From: Acidobacteriota bacterium
GTDB taxonomy: Bacteria; Acidobacteriota; Terriglobia; Terriglobales; Acidobacteriaceae
NCBI GenBank assembly: GCA_021792135.1
Contig: JAJYVF010000012.1
Span: forward strand, 62,001 to 126,000
DNA: 64,000 bases
Direction: 5' to 3'
The position numbers and the translations under genes are program-made. Positions 15,965-25,158 of this stretch are shown piece after piece. The notes beneath the pieces were generated by a model that searched no databases, was not told where the DNA came from, and worked only from the letters and a program-made list of their open reading frames with translations. Numbering within the stretch: the stretch's first letter is position 1; each line of letters begins with the position of its first letter.

Positions 15965-16603
15965 ATGGCCTTTGTCCTCTACCTGGTCGCTGCGGTTGTG
16001 GCCTATCTGCTGGGCTCCATTCCTTTCGGGTATCTGCTGGTTCGCCTGGTCCGCAAGGAGGACATCCGCGAAAAGGGCAGCGGCAACATCGGCGCCACCA
16101 ATGTGATCCGCTCCGGCTCGAAGGGACTGGGTGCGGTTACCTTCCTGCTGGATGTGCTGAAGGGCTATGCGGCGGTTCTGTTCTGCGGATGGCTGACCGC
16201 GGGCAAGGGGGCCGAGGGCCACATCAATGCCATGGCGCTGGGCGGGCTGTGCGCCATCCTCGGTCACATCTACACGGTTTGGCTTCACTTCAGGGGAGGC
16301 AAGGGAGTGGCAACGGCCTTCGGCGTGTTTCTGGCGCTGGCCCCCGGGGCCGCGCTGGCGGGATTGGGTGTCTTTGCGGTGATCTTTGCTGTCTCGCGCT
16401 ATGTTTCCCTGGCCTCGATTCTGGCCGCCCTGGCCTTTCCCGTCTTTGCTCTGCTGATGCCGCCCGCGCCCCGCACGCCTTTTGCCACAGCTGTTCTCTT
16501 CCTCGTTCCGCTCATCGTCATTGCGAAGCATCGCCAGAACATCGCGCGGCTGATCAGTGGGACGGAATATCGTTTCGGCAAGACAAGGACCGGCGCGGCA
16601 TGA
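15965..16603 (+). CDS. plsY: Glycerol-3-phosphate acyltransferase PlsY
   Basis: 212 aa. Transfers an acyl group from acyl-phosphate to glycerol-3-phosphate, the first acylation of phospholipid synthesis. Three signature loops are seen: GSIPFGYLLVR, KGSGNIGATNV (about 37-47) and GHIYTVWLHFRGGKGVAT (about 99-116). Five membrane helices, the usual number and length. The stop overlaps the gpsA start (ATGA); gpsA makes the glycerol-3-phosphate substrate, so the two steps are co-encoded. Confidence 0.97.
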   Translation: MAFVLYLVAAVVAYLLGSIPFGYLLVRLVRKEDIREKGSGNIGATNVIRSGSKGLGAVTFLLDVLKGYAAVLFCGWLTAGKGAEGHINAMALGGLCAILGHIYTVWLHFRGGKGVATAFGVFLALAPGAALAGLGVFAVIFAVSRYVSLASILAALAFPVFALLMPPAPRTPFATAVLFLVPLIVIAKHRQNIARLISGTEYRFGKTRTGAA

Positions 16604-17607
16604 GCCGGGTCGCCGTCATGGGCAGTGGCGCCTGGGGCACCGCGATTGCCATCAGCCTCGCGCGCCGCGGCGGGCACCAGGTTGTCCTCTGGTCCTGGGC
16701 GAAGGATATCGCGCGGACCATGCGCGAGTTCCGCGAAAACACCGTCTTTCTGCCCCGCTTCGAACTGCCCGAGTCGATTGCCGTAACCGATGACGCGGCC
16801 GAGGCCCTGAGCGAGTCGGAATTCGTCGTCAGCGTTACGCCTTCGCAGTTTGTGCGTTCGTCGTACCGGCAGTTTGCGCCTCACCTGCGCCCGGGCCAGC
16901 TGCTGGTCAGCGCGACCAAGGGCCTGGAGGACGGCACTTTCCTGCGGATGAGCCAGGTGATCGCCGAGGTTCTGGCGGAGCACGGGCTCGATCTGCCCTG
17001 CGGCGTTCTGAGCGGCCCGTCCTTTGCGCAGGAGGTCGCAGCCGGTGCTCCGACGGCCATTACCATCGCGTCGGCCAGCGCGGAGCTTGCCGCGCGAGTC
17101 CAGGGCGAGTTCTCCAGCAGCTCGCTGCGGCTCTACACCAATGACGATGTGATCGGCGTCGAGATGGGCGGATCGCTCAAGAACGTCATCGCCATCGCGG
17201 CCGGCATTGTCGCCGGCCTCGACCTTGGATACAACAGCAACGCCGCGCTCATTACCCGCGGCATTGCCGAGATGACCCGGCTGGCCGTGGCCTGCGGCGG
17301 TCGGCGCGAGACCCTGGCCGGGCTTTCCGGCATCGGGGATCTGGTGCTGACCTGCACCGGCTCGCTCTCCAGGAACCGCAGCGTCGGCATGGGGCTGGGG
17401 CGGGGGCTGAAGATCGGCCAGATTCTGGAGGAACTGGGGGGGCGGGTAGCCGAAGGAGTGCGCACCACCTCCGCGGCGCTGGGGCTGGCGCGCCGCTACG
17501 GCGTGGAGATGCCCATCACCGAGCAGATGGATGCTATCCTGACCCGCGGCAAATCCCCCGAAGCCGCCATCGAGGAACTGATGCAGCGCCCCGGCCGCGA
17601 CGAATAG
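16600..17607 (+). CDS. gpsA: NAD(P)H-dependent glycerol-3-phosphate dehydrogenase
   Basis: 335 aa. Reduces dihydroxyacetone phosphate to glycerol-3-phosphate for phospholipids. The N-terminal Rossmann motif VMGSGAWGTAIA (6-17) is clear. The catalytic Lys lies in GGSLKNVIAI, and the C-terminal helical domain has the conserved AEMTRLAVACGG and GDLVLTCTGSLSRNR strings. The ATG at 16600 overlaps the plsY stop. Length and motifs are standard. Confidence 0.97.
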   Translation: MSRVAVMGSGAWGTAIAISLARRGGHQVVLWSWAKDIARTMREFRENTVFLPRFELPESIAVTDDAAEALSESEFVVSVTPSQFVRSSYRQFAPHLRPGQLLVSATKGLEDGTFLRMSQVIAEVLAEHGLDLPCGVLSGPSFAQEVAAGAPTAITIASASAELAARVQGEFSSSSLRLYTNDDVIGVEMGGSLKNVIAIAAGIVAGLDLGYNSNAALITRGIAEMTRLAVACGGRRETLAGLSGIGDLVLTCTGSLSRNRSVGMGLGRGLKIGQILEELGGRVAEGVRTTSAALGLARRYGVEMPITEQMDAILTRGKSPEAAIEELMQRPGRDE

Positions 17608-17790
17608 GGGCTGCGGGCAAGCAGAGGTCCACTTGCCCCGAATCGCCTTCAAATTCCTGTGATTTTCCCGGTTAACCTCTCCCCGTTCGGATCACCCTCT
17701 AACACATTTGTGTGAATCAGATTTTCGGCAATTCTCCGTAGACTATCGATGGGCGGGTTTGCGCGGACCCACTAACGAGAAGGAGTCCAT

Positions 17791-18837
17791 ATGCAGGACA
17801 CATCTCGCCAGTTATCCCGGAATGTTCCCTCACCGGAAACGGCACGGATTCGCCGAAGTGTCTTCGCGCGCTTTCTTTCCGTCTGCGGAGCTGTGGCCGC
17901 CATCGCGGCCGCCGTGACCGTGGCCACCCAGAGAATCAGCGGCTCCGAGGGAGCCGGCGAGCTCGCAGGGGTCGTCGCCGGCCTGATCGGGAGCGCCATT
18001 GCGGCGCTGCTCTGGAGCCTCACCTATGAGCGCCGGCTGCATGAACTGATTCGCGCCATGGATCGCGGCCTGCCGCTCAGCAGCCCGGAGACCTCCGGCG
18101 GCGATCTGCCGGATCGCCTTCTCGAGGAAGTCGTTCAGGCATGGCAGCGCGCGCTGGTGGCGCTGGACGAGCGCACGCGCCAGAAGCGCGAAGAGGCGCG
18201 GCGCAGCTATCAGGCCCTCACGGAGCTGATTCGCATGATGGCCAAAGCCGTCGATGAACGAGTTCCCTACCTGCGCGGACATTCCGAGCGCGTCGCGGAA
18301 TACGCGGGCTCGATTGCGCGGGAAATGGGACTTGGCGAAGAGCAGGTGGAGCGGATTCGGCTGGCCGCCCTGCTGCACGACATCGGCATCCTCGGCGTGG
18401 ACGATTATGTTGTCCTGAAAGAAACGCCGCTCTCACCCGAGGAATTCGAGATCGTGAAGGCGCATACCGTCCGCGGCGCGGCGATTCTGCGCCCCATTGC
18501 CATGCTGCACGACCTGATCCCCGGCGTGGAGCTGCATCACGAATCCCTGGACGGCCTCGGGTACCCGTATGGTCTCCGGGGCGACGATATCCCGCTGATG
18601 GCGAGGGTCGTCGCAGTTGCGGACTCCTTTGATGCCATGACCACCCCGCGCCCCTGGCAGGCAGCCATGAATGCCGACTACGTGATTCAGATCCTGGGCC
18701 GTCAGGCAGGAACGCGGTACGACGCCGCGGTGGTGGCGGCGCTCACCAGCCTGGTGCGCAGTCATGCGATGGAGGTGAAGGAGAACCGGGTTCCGGTGTC
18801 GTTCCGGATGCGAGCGCCTTTGACCGATTCGGTTTAA
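17791..18837 (+). CDS. Membrane-anchored HD-GYP domain protein with an altered HD motif
   Basis: 348 aa, preceded by GAAGGAG. Two N-terminal helices (about 28-80) and a linker are followed by an HD-GYP domain (about 145-330), a class that hydrolyses cyclic di-GMP. The HD pair is at 196-197 (LLHDIGILGVDD) and the second motif HHESLDGLGYP at 249-259 is intact. The Lys that normally follows the HD pair (HDIGK) is Ile here, which may lower activity or change metal use. No receiver, GGDEF or PAS domain is attached. It stands between gpsA and ftsY with gaps on both sides, so it is likely transcribed alone. Confidence 0.9.
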   Translation: MQDTSRQLSRNVPSPETARIRRSVFARFLSVCGAVAAIAAAVTVATQRISGSEGAGELAGVVAGLIGSAIAALLWSLTYERRLHELIRAMDRGLPLSSPETSGGDLPDRLLEEVVQAWQRALVALDERTRQKREEARRSYQALTELIRMMAKAVDERVPYLRGHSERVAEYAGSIAREMGLGEEQVERIRLAALLHDIGILGVDDYVVLKETPLSPEEFEIVKAHTVRGAAILRPIAMLHDLIPGVELHHESLDGLGYPYGLRGDDIPLMARVVAVADSFDAMTTPRPWQAAMNADYVIQILGRQAGTRYDAAVVAALTSLVRSHAMEVKENRVPVSFRMRAPLTDSV

Positions 18838-18998
18838 GGCCCCGGTCGGCCCGGCTGCATCCGCGGTCTATCCCGTTTGAGCGAAATTCATGAATCGCCG
18901 CATCCCGAGGGCACTGGCTGGCGCCTGGCATGCCGGGTACCATGCTTGCCCCGGAAAGGCCGTAAACTCAGCATCAGATGCGGTGAGGTTTTTTTCTC

Positions 18999-19964
18999 AT
19001 GATTCAGACGTTGTTTGGCAGCCTGAAGGAACAGCAGGAACCGGAAAAGAAAAGCATTTTCGAGCGGATGCGCCAGGCCGTCACGCGCACCCGCGAAAAC
19101 CTGGAAGAGCGCATCGACAGTGTGCTGGCGATGACGCGCACCGTGGACGAAGCAGCGCTGGAGGAGCTGGAGATGAGCCTGATCGCCTCCGATCTCGGCG
19201 TGAATACGGCCGCGGAGATTGCCGCCAACCTGCGGGAACGCGCCAAACGCCAGCAGATTCGCGACGGAGCGGAGCTGAAGGAGCTGCTGAAAGAGCAGAT
19301 TCAGACGATTCTGGACGAAAACAACCGGCCGGCGGCGGTGGTCAACACCCCGCCGGAAGTGATCATGATGGTCGGCGTCAACGGAACGGGCAAAACCACC
19401 ACCAGCGGCAAGCTGGCTGCGTATTATCGGGCTCAGGGCAAAACCGCCCTTCTGTGCGCGGCCGACACGTTCCGGGCCGCGGCCATCGAGCAGCTGGAAG
19501 TCTGGGGCGAGCGCAGCGGCGTGGAGATGATTCGGACGAAGCAAGGCGGCGATCCGGCGGCGGTTCTGTTCGATGCCCTGACCGCGGCAAAGGCCCGGCA
19601 GAACGACGTGGTCATCGTGGACACCGCGGGCCGGCTGCATACCAAAACCGGCCTGATGGCGGAACTGGACAAGATGCGGCGAACCGCGCAGAGGCTGATC
19701 CCCGGCGCGCCTCATGAGGTGCTGCTGGTGCTCGATGCCACTACCGGACAGAACGGGTTGCAACAGGCGCGGCTGTTTACGGAGTCCGCCGGTGTGACGG
19801 GGATCGTGCTGACCAAGCTGGACGGAACCGCCAAAGGGGGCATCGCGGTGGCGATCGCCCGCGAGATGCAGCTGCCGGTGCGTTTTGTGGGCGTGGGCGA
19901 AGCTCTCGAGGATCTGCTGCCGTTCGACAGCGCCGCTTTTGCCAGCTCACTGCTGGAGGCGTGA
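18999..19964 (+). CDS. ftsY: Signal recognition particle receptor FtsY
   Basis: 321 aa. GTPase that docks SRP-ribosome complexes at the membrane. The NG domain is complete: P-loop GVNGTGKTTT, DTFRAAA, DTAGRLHTKTGLMAEL, TKLDGTAKGG and the closing GVGEALEDLLPFD. The acidic N-terminal A domain of E. coli FtsY is absent, with only a short charged helix (EKKSIFERMRQ) that can contact membrane, which is common outside Gammaproteobacteria. The ribD start lies 34 nt downstream, suggesting co-transcription. Confidence 0.97.
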   Translation: MIQTLFGSLKEQQEPEKKSIFERMRQAVTRTRENLEERIDSVLAMTRTVDEAALEELEMSLIASDLGVNTAAEIAANLRERAKRQQIRDGAELKELLKEQIQTILDENNRPAAVVNTPPEVIMMVGVNGTGKTTTSGKLAAYYRAQGKTALLCAADTFRAAAIEQLEVWGERSGVEMIRTKQGGDPAAVLFDALTAAKARQNDVVIVDTAGRLHTKTGLMAELDKMRRTAQRLIPGAPHEVLLVLDATTGQNGLQQARLFTESAGVTGIVLTKLDGTAKGGIAVAIAREMQLPVRFVGVGEALEDLLPFDSAAFASSLLEA

Positions 19965-19998
19965 TGAATTCCGCCTTTCGCAAGGTGAAAGGGAAATC

Positions 19999-21162
19999 GT
20001 GCAGAACGAAACCGAAGGTGTCCTCAGCGACGAACACTGGATGGAACGGGCCCTGGGTCTGGCGCAGCAATCCGTGGGGCTGGCATCTCCCAACCCCGCG
20101 GTTGGCTGCGTACTGGTGAAGTCCGGCAAGCCGATCGGCGAGGGCTTCCACGAATACGACAAGCTGGATCACGCGGAAATCGTCGCACTGAAACGAGCCG
20201 GCGAGGCAGCGCGCGGCGCAGCCGCCTACATCACGCTCGAGCCATGCTGCCACACGGGCCGGACGGGTCCGTGTTCGAAGGCGCTGGTCGATGCCGGAGT
20301 GGCCTCGGTGGTGGTGGCCACGCTCGATCCCAATCCGGCGGTCAGAGGCGGAGGGGTTGCCCGGCTGCGCGAAGCCGGGATCGCCGTAACAACCGGGGTG
20401 CTGGAGCGCGAGGCGCGCAGGCTCAACGACGGCTTTGCGCGCCACGTCCGCACCGGGCTGCCTTTTGTGAATCTCAAGGCGGCGGTTTCTCTGGACGGAC
20501 GGATTGCGCCACCCCCGGGCAGCACCCCGCGCGGGGCTCCGGTGTATCTGACCGGCGAAGAGTCGCGCGCCGAAGTGCAGCGCATGCGGCACCGTGCGGA
20601 CGCCGTGATTACCGGGATCAATACCGTGCTGCAGGACAACCCGCAACTGACGGATCGCTCCGGCCTGCCGCGGCGCCGGCCGCTGCTGCGGGTGGTTCTG
20701 GACTCCGCGCTGCGCATCCCGCTCGACACCAAACTCGTGCGCACGGCGCAGGACGATGTGCTGATCTTCTGCACCATCTCGCCCACGGAACGGCAGCGCA
20801 CGCTGGAAGCCATGGGCGTGCGGGTGGAACGGCTGGAATCCGCCGGAGCTACCGGCGCGGACTCGTGGAGCCCCTCCGCGCGCCGCAGCGGAGTTTCTCT
20901 GCGGCATGCACTGGAGCGCCTGGGCGAGCTGAATCTCCTCTCGGCGATGACGGAAGCGGGCGGACAGCTCAACAGCTCCGTGCTCCGCGAGGGCCACGCC
21001 GACAAGCTGACGCTCTTTTACGCGCCGCTGTTTCTGGGATCTCATGCGGTTCCGCTGCTCCAGGAGGGGATTCCCGGTCCGCTGCTGACGAAACCTCCCG
21101 CCCTGGACTGCATCGGACAGGACGTGCGCATGGAGGCGTATCTGCGCGATCCGTGGGTGTAG
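19999..21162 (+). CDS. ribD: Riboflavin biosynthesis deaminase/reductase
   Basis: 387 aa. Two steps of riboflavin synthesis in one chain: deamination of the pyrimidine intermediate, then reduction of the ribose side chain. The deaminase zinc site is HAE (58-60) plus PCCHTGRTGPC; the reductase domain (from about residue 150) opens VNLKAAVSLDGRIA. I use the GTG at 19999, which has AAGGTGAAAGGG upstream. The ATG at 20041 would also keep both domains. ribE follows after 22 nt, so they form an operon. Confidence 0.95.
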   Translation: MQNETEGVLSDEHWMERALGLAQQSVGLASPNPAVGCVLVKSGKPIGEGFHEYDKLDHAEIVALKRAGEAARGAAAYITLEPCCHTGRTGPCSKALVDAGVASVVVATLDPNPAVRGGGVARLREAGIAVTTGVLEREARRLNDGFARHVRTGLPFVNLKAAVSLDGRIAPPPGSTPRGAPVYLTGEESRAEVQRMRHRADAVITGINTVLQDNPQLTDRSGLPRRRPLLRVVLDSALRIPLDTKLVRTAQDDVLIFCTISPTERQRTLEAMGVRVERLESAGATGADSWSPSARRSGVSLRHALERLGELNLLSAMTEAGGQLNSSVLREGHADKLTLFYAPLFLGSHAVPLLQEGIPGPLLTKPPALDCIGQDVRMEAYLRDPWV

Positions 21163-21184
21163 GCGCAGGCCGTAATCTGAAGAC

Positions 21185-21841
21185 ATGTTTACCGGAATCA
21201 TTGAAGCCACAGGAGCGGTCGTCAGCCTTGAAGCCCGAAGCGGGCCCACGCGCATCGGCATCTCGGCGCCCGCGTTCATCGAGCGGCTGCGGACAGGCGA
21301 CAGCATCGCCGTGAGCGGCACCTGCCTGACGGCGCTTGAATTTGCCGCGCCGGTCTTCTACGCCGATCTGGCGGCGGAGACGCTGGCGCGGACTTCTCTG
21401 GGGCGGCTGAAAAAAGGCTCCATCGTGAACCTCGAGCTGCCCACCCCGGCCGGGACCCCGCTGGGCGGCCACATGGTGCAGGGGCATGTGGACGGGTGCG
21501 GCGAACTGGTCTCCTTCGATCCGGTGAATCCCCAGGCCGAGCCCGAACTGACGGACTGGTGGCTGCGCGTGCGCATTCCGGAGAACACGCGGCGTTTCGT
21601 GGTGGAAAAAGGATCGATCGCCATCGAGGGGATCAGCCTCACCATCGCATCGTGGGACGGGGAAGTAGCGGGCATCGCCATTCTTCCCCACACCCGCAAC
21701 CTGACCAATCTGCGCGTCCTCCAGCCGGGGGATCCGGTCAATGTGGAGGCCGATGTGCTGATCAAGCTGGCGCTCGAACAGCAGCGGCAGCGGCCGTTAT
21801 TCGAACTGACGGTCGATTATCTGGTGGCGAACGGCTACTGA
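21185..21841 (+). CDS. ribE: Riboflavin synthase alpha chain
   Basis: 218 aa. Joins two lumazine molecules to give riboflavin. Two tandem lumazine-binding barrels: the first opens MFTGIIEATGAV and has the GGHMVQGHVDG loop near its end; the second begins WLRVRIPENTRRFVVEKGSIAIEGISLT. Length and duplicated layout are those of the family. It lies directly after ribD. No FMN riboswitch was noticed in front of the pair. Confidence 0.96.
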   Translation: MFTGIIEATGAVVSLEARSGPTRIGISAPAFIERLRTGDSIAVSGTCLTALEFAAPVFYADLAAETLARTSLGRLKKGSIVNLELPTPAGTPLGGHMVQGHVDGCGELVSFDPVNPQAEPELTDWWLRVRIPENTRRFVVEKGSIAIEGISLTIASWDGEVAGIAILPHTRNLTNLRVLQPGDPVNVEADVLIKLALEQQRQRPLFELTVDYLVANGY

Positions 21842-21911
21842 TTCGGAGAACGGCGCATCGCAGCTGCGCTGCGTGTCCGGGGCAATACGGTTCGAGGCTT
21901 CGCGGCCCTGA

Positions 21912-23123
21912 TTACTGGGGCGTGATGATGCCGCCGACAGGCATCCGCCGGGGATATTGCTTTTCCTGCGGCCGCCTCAGGCGCAGGGCTTCCGCGATGG
22001 CGTCGGTGTACTTGAGCCCGGAGCCGGTGTTGAACAGCACCACCCGGTCGCTGGCGGCGAGGAAGCCTTCCCTCAGGAGGCGATCATAGGCGGCTGTGGC
22101 CGCCGCTCCTTCAGGACAAAGCAGAAGTCCCTCATACCGCGCCCAGTCCAGCAGCGAGGCAAGAATGGCGTCATCGGGCACATCCACGACCGTGCCGCCG
22201 GAGGCGCGGACTATTTCGAGGATGAGCGCATCGCCATAGGGCTTCGGTACCCGCAATCCGGAGGCGAAGGTAGCGGCATTTTCGAACATCCTGGCCGCCG
22301 CGGCTCCTTCCTTCCAGGCACGGGAGACGGGCGCGCAGCCGGAGGACTGGACGGCGATCATCTTCGGGCGCCGGCCGGAGACCCAGCCCATCTGCTCCAT
22401 CTCGTCAAAAGCCTTCCACATACCGATGAGGCCCACGCCGCCGCCGGTGGGGTAAAAGACCGCGTCGGGATAGCTCCAGCCCAGCTGCTCGACGAGTTCG
22501 TAGCCCATGGTTTTTTTGCCCTCAACGCGGAAGGGCTCCTTCAGGCTGGACACGTCGAACCAGCCCTCGCGCTCGCGGCCCTCGGCGACGGCGCGGGCAC
22601 AGTCGGAGATGAGGCCGTCGACCAGGGTCACGTGCGCGCCGTAGGCGATGCCCTCGAGGTAGTTGGCCATGGGCACGTCGCGGGGCATGAAGAGGTGGGC
22701 CTCGATGCCGGCCGCGGCGGCGTAGGCGGCAAGCGCGCCGGCGGCGTTCCCCGCGGAGGGCACAGCGAGCTTCTTCAGTCCGTACCAGCGTGCCAGGGTG
22801 ACGGCCAGCGACATGCCCCGGGCCTTGAAACTGCCGGTGGGATTGTCAGCCTCCTCCTTAATGAACAGCCCGGAATGGCGGCGGCTGGGCAGCATTGGGG
22901 TCCAGCCTTCGCCGAGGGTGACCGGTTCGGCATCGGGAAGCACGGAGGCATAGCGCCACAGCGAGGGCGGCGCATCCGGGCCGGGCTTGCTGGCGCGGGC
23001 GAGAGCGGCAGGGTCATAGCGGACCCACAGGGGCGCGGCGCAGGCCGGGCAGACGGTTGCGGGCGAGCCGGCGGAGATCCGGGCCTGGCAGCGGGAGCAC
23101 TCAAGAAAAGCGACGGCAGGCAC
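21912..23123 (-). CDS. thrC: Threonine synthase
   Basis: 403 aa PLP enzyme converting O-phosphohomoserine to threonine. The PLP Lys is in DNPTGSFKARGM and the phosphate-binding loop in PTGGGVGLIGMW. A CSRC...CPAC zinc-ribbon-like N-terminal stretch (about 9-28) is characteristic of the archaeal-type/class II threonine synthases of this length. It converges on ribE with a 70-nt gap. Nothing in the surroundings suggests an operon. Confidence 0.93.
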   Translation of the reverse strand: MPAVAFLECSRCQARISAGSPATVCPACAAPLWVRYDPAALARASKPGPDAPPSLWRYASVLPDAEPVTLGEGWTPMLPSRRHSGLFIKEEADNPTGSFKARGMSLAVTLARWYGLKKLAVPSAGNAAGALAAYAAAAGIEAHLFMPRDVPMANYLEGIAYGAHVTLVDGLISDCARAVAEGREREGWFDVSSLKEPFRVEGKKTMGYELVEQLGWSYPDAVFYPTGGGVGLIGMWKAFDEMEQMGWVSGRRPKMIAVQSSGCAPVSRAWKEGAAAARMFENAATFASGLRVPKPYGDALILEIVRASGGTVVDVPDDAILASLLDWARYEGLLLCPEGAAATAAYDRLLREGFLAASDRVVLFNTGSGLKYTDAIAEALRLRRPQEKQYPRRMPVGGIITPQ

Positions 23124-23286
23124 GGATTCAGGATACCGGAGCGGGCAGCCGGTAGCGGACAGGATTCAGCCAGTCAGCAGGTCAGCGAGTGAGCGGAGCG
23201 GCGGGCGCGCCGACGGCTGACAGTTCTGGAGGCTTTCTGAAACAGAAGAGCCCCACCGCATTTCCGCCGGAACAGCCCCTGGGCTT

Positions 23287-24543
23287 CTAGTGGCTGGGCG
23301 GCGGAGCGGGATGCGGGTTGTCGGCTCGATCGAGGGAGGCAAACTGCGGCCCCAGGCCGGCAAGGGCCTTGCGCAGGCCGTCCTCGCTGAATTGATCGAA
23401 AACGATTCTGCCGTGGGCATCGATGAGCACGAGGAGCGGGAGGCCCAGCTCGCCGAAGGCCTGGCCGATGGAGCCGGTATCGTGGGTGTTCGGCCAGGTG
23501 TAGTGGTGCTGCGCGAGGAAGGTGCCGGCGGCTTTCGCATCCTCGTCCTCATCGATGGAGAGAAGCACCAGGCCTTTGGGGGCGGCTTCCTGTTCCAGCT
23601 GCGCGAGCCAGGGCAGGCCCTCGACGCAGGGGGCGCACCAGGTGGCCCAGAAATCGAGCAGCACCGGTTTTCCGCGCCAGGAGGAGAGCGGCGCGGTTTT
23701 GCCATCGGCTCCGACGAGATGGACCTCGGGAGCGGTTTGGCCCGTCAGATCGACGCCCAGGATCCTGTCGCTGAATTTCGCGACCAGCTTCACGTCGGGC
23801 AGCGGGTCGAAATGGAAGAGCGCTTCCGGCAGGGCGGTGTTCAGCTCGGCTGTGGTCCAGGTGGTAACCGCGTCGATGGCAAGCGGGATCTGCGCGCTGC
23901 CCGCAAGCATGAAGGATTTCTCGTGGCTCACGGTCCGGAGCACGGCCCAGGTGGACTTGTCGATCCAGAGGGTCTCGTTGCGGGAGGCTCCTGCCATGAC
24001 GGGACCGCGGCGCGGCGTGGTGTTCACCTGCACCACGTAGCAGGGAATCGCGATCCCGTTCTGAAAGATGGTTTCGTCGGGAAGGCGAGTGGCGGCGCTG
24101 TAGTGCGCAGAGAAGGTCGCGAACTCCGTGCGCAGGCCGAATGCGTGCAGCGCAGCCGACTCATTGAACGGCGTCGTCCGGGGCGGTTCATAGCCATTGT
24201 CGGGGGCCGGCTCCCGCGTGTAGGCGTGCTCCTCGGGATGGACGTCCCAGGCGGTTCTGCCGTCAGAGATGTGGAAAGCGGACCCCGTTTCGGAATGCCC
24301 CTCGTAATGGTATTTGTTTCCGGTGGCGGCACTGATCATGACGGTCTTCTTCCAGGTCCGCGAGTAATCGTTCGTCATGGTTTGCTCTTCGGTGGCCACA
24401 AAGTACCAGGATTGGGCGGCGGCGTACTGCTGACCCATTTTCTGCAGGATCGAGAGTCCGTCGAGCGGAGCTGTGGCGCCGCTCTGGGCCGGAAGAGAGG
24501 GAACTGCAAGCAAGATGCACAGAGCCAGCCGAGCAGGATTCAT
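23287..24543 (-). CDS. Secreted TlpA-like thioredoxin fused to a LolA/MucB-like domain
   Basis: 418 aa. A signal peptide (1-20) is followed by a beta-rich domain of about 230 residues that resembles LolA/RseB-type lipoprotein carriers, with long hydrophobic strands. From about residue 270 a TlpA/ResA-like thioredoxin domain begins (LTGQTAPEVHLVGADGK) with the redox motif WCAPC (Cys303 and Cys306). TlpA-type proteins act in the periplasm, reducing disulfides or serving cytochrome maturation. This two-domain combination occurs in several Acidobacteria-type proteins of unknown client. The C-terminus ends His/Pro-rich. Confidence 0.88.
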   Translation of the reverse strand: MNPARLALCILLAVPSLPAQSGATAPLDGLSILQKMGQQYAAAQSWYFVATEEQTMTNDYSRTWKKTVMISAATGNKYHYEGHSETGSAFHISDGRTAWDVHPEEHAYTREPAPDNGYEPPRTTPFNESAALHAFGLRTEFATFSAHYSAATRLPDETIFQNGIAIPCYVVQVNTTPRRGPVMAGASRNETLWIDKSTWAVLRTVSHEKSFMLAGSAQIPLAIDAVTTWTTAELNTALPEALFHFDPLPDVKLVAKFSDRILGVDLTGQTAPEVHLVGADGKTAPLSSWRGKPVLLDFWATWCAPCVEGLPWLAQLEQEAAPKGLVLLSIDEDEDAKAAGTFLAQHHYTWPNTHDTGSIGQAFGELGLPLLVLIDAHGRIVFDQFSEDGLRKALAGLGPQFASLDRADNPHPAPPPSH

Positions 24544-24692
24544 GGAATCGCGCCTCCCGCCACCTGGCCCATAAGGTACCGCAATTTCCGTTACCGATCA
24601 TGGCTTCCGGGATGATTCGCGTCCCGTGCCCGCGGCTGCTGGCGGGCGACTGGCGGTGCCTGTAAGCTGATACGGGTTTGCGGAGGAGAAGC

Positions 24693-25121
24693 ATGGATCG
24701 ATCGCGAAGGATGATGTGCCAGGCATTGCCGCTGCTGGTGGCGGGAGTGGCGGAGCGGGCGTGGGGCGCCGAAGAGACGCTGACGTCGTTTGCGAAGCCG
24801 TTCGACGCGCTGCCGGTGCATCGGAGCGGTCAGAACGAGTCGCGGCCGATCCTGAACGGCATTACGCATGCGGGCTGCCTTCTGGAGGTGCATGAGACGA
24901 CGCTGGCGCCGGGGGCGATACCGCATCCGCCGCATCATCATGAGCATGAGGAGATGTTCCTGATCGAGAAGGGCACCGTGACGGTGACCATCGCCGGCAA
25001 GTCGACGGAGCTGGGGCCGGGCTCGGCGGCGTTCGTCCGCTCCGGTGAGGAGCACGGCATCCGCAACACGGGGCGGGAGGCGGCGCTGTACTTCGTGGTA
25101 GCGATCGGGGCGGAGAAGTGA
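24693..25121 (+). CDS. Exported cupin-domain protein
   Basis: 142 aa. The ATG at 24693 has GGAGGAG seven bases upstream. The N-terminus (MDRSRRMMCQALPLLVAGVAERAWG) looks like a Tat or Sec signal ending near residue 25. The cupin_2 barrel carries both motifs: HPPHHHEHEEMFLIEKG (metal-binding His and Glu) and SGEEHGIRNTG. Such small cupins bind a divalent metal and may be dioxygenases, isomerases or sugar-binding proteins; the function cannot be told. It faces the VTT gene convergently with a 37-nt gap. Confidence 0.88.
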   Translation: MDRSRRMMCQALPLLVAGVAERAWGAEETLTSFAKPFDALPVHRSGQNESRPILNGITHAGCLLEVHETTLAPGAIPHPPHHHEHEEMFLIEKGTVTVTIAGKSTELGPGSAAFVRSGEEHGIRNTGREAALYFVVAIGAEK

Positions 25122-25158
25122 AGCGATTCCTCGATCACGACCCGCAGGCGAAGAGTGC

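Noticed and set aside
17615-17638. Hairpin GGGCAAG...CTTGCCC after gpsA
   Set aside because: Only seven pairs, a 10-base loop, and no T tract. Too weak to call a terminator.
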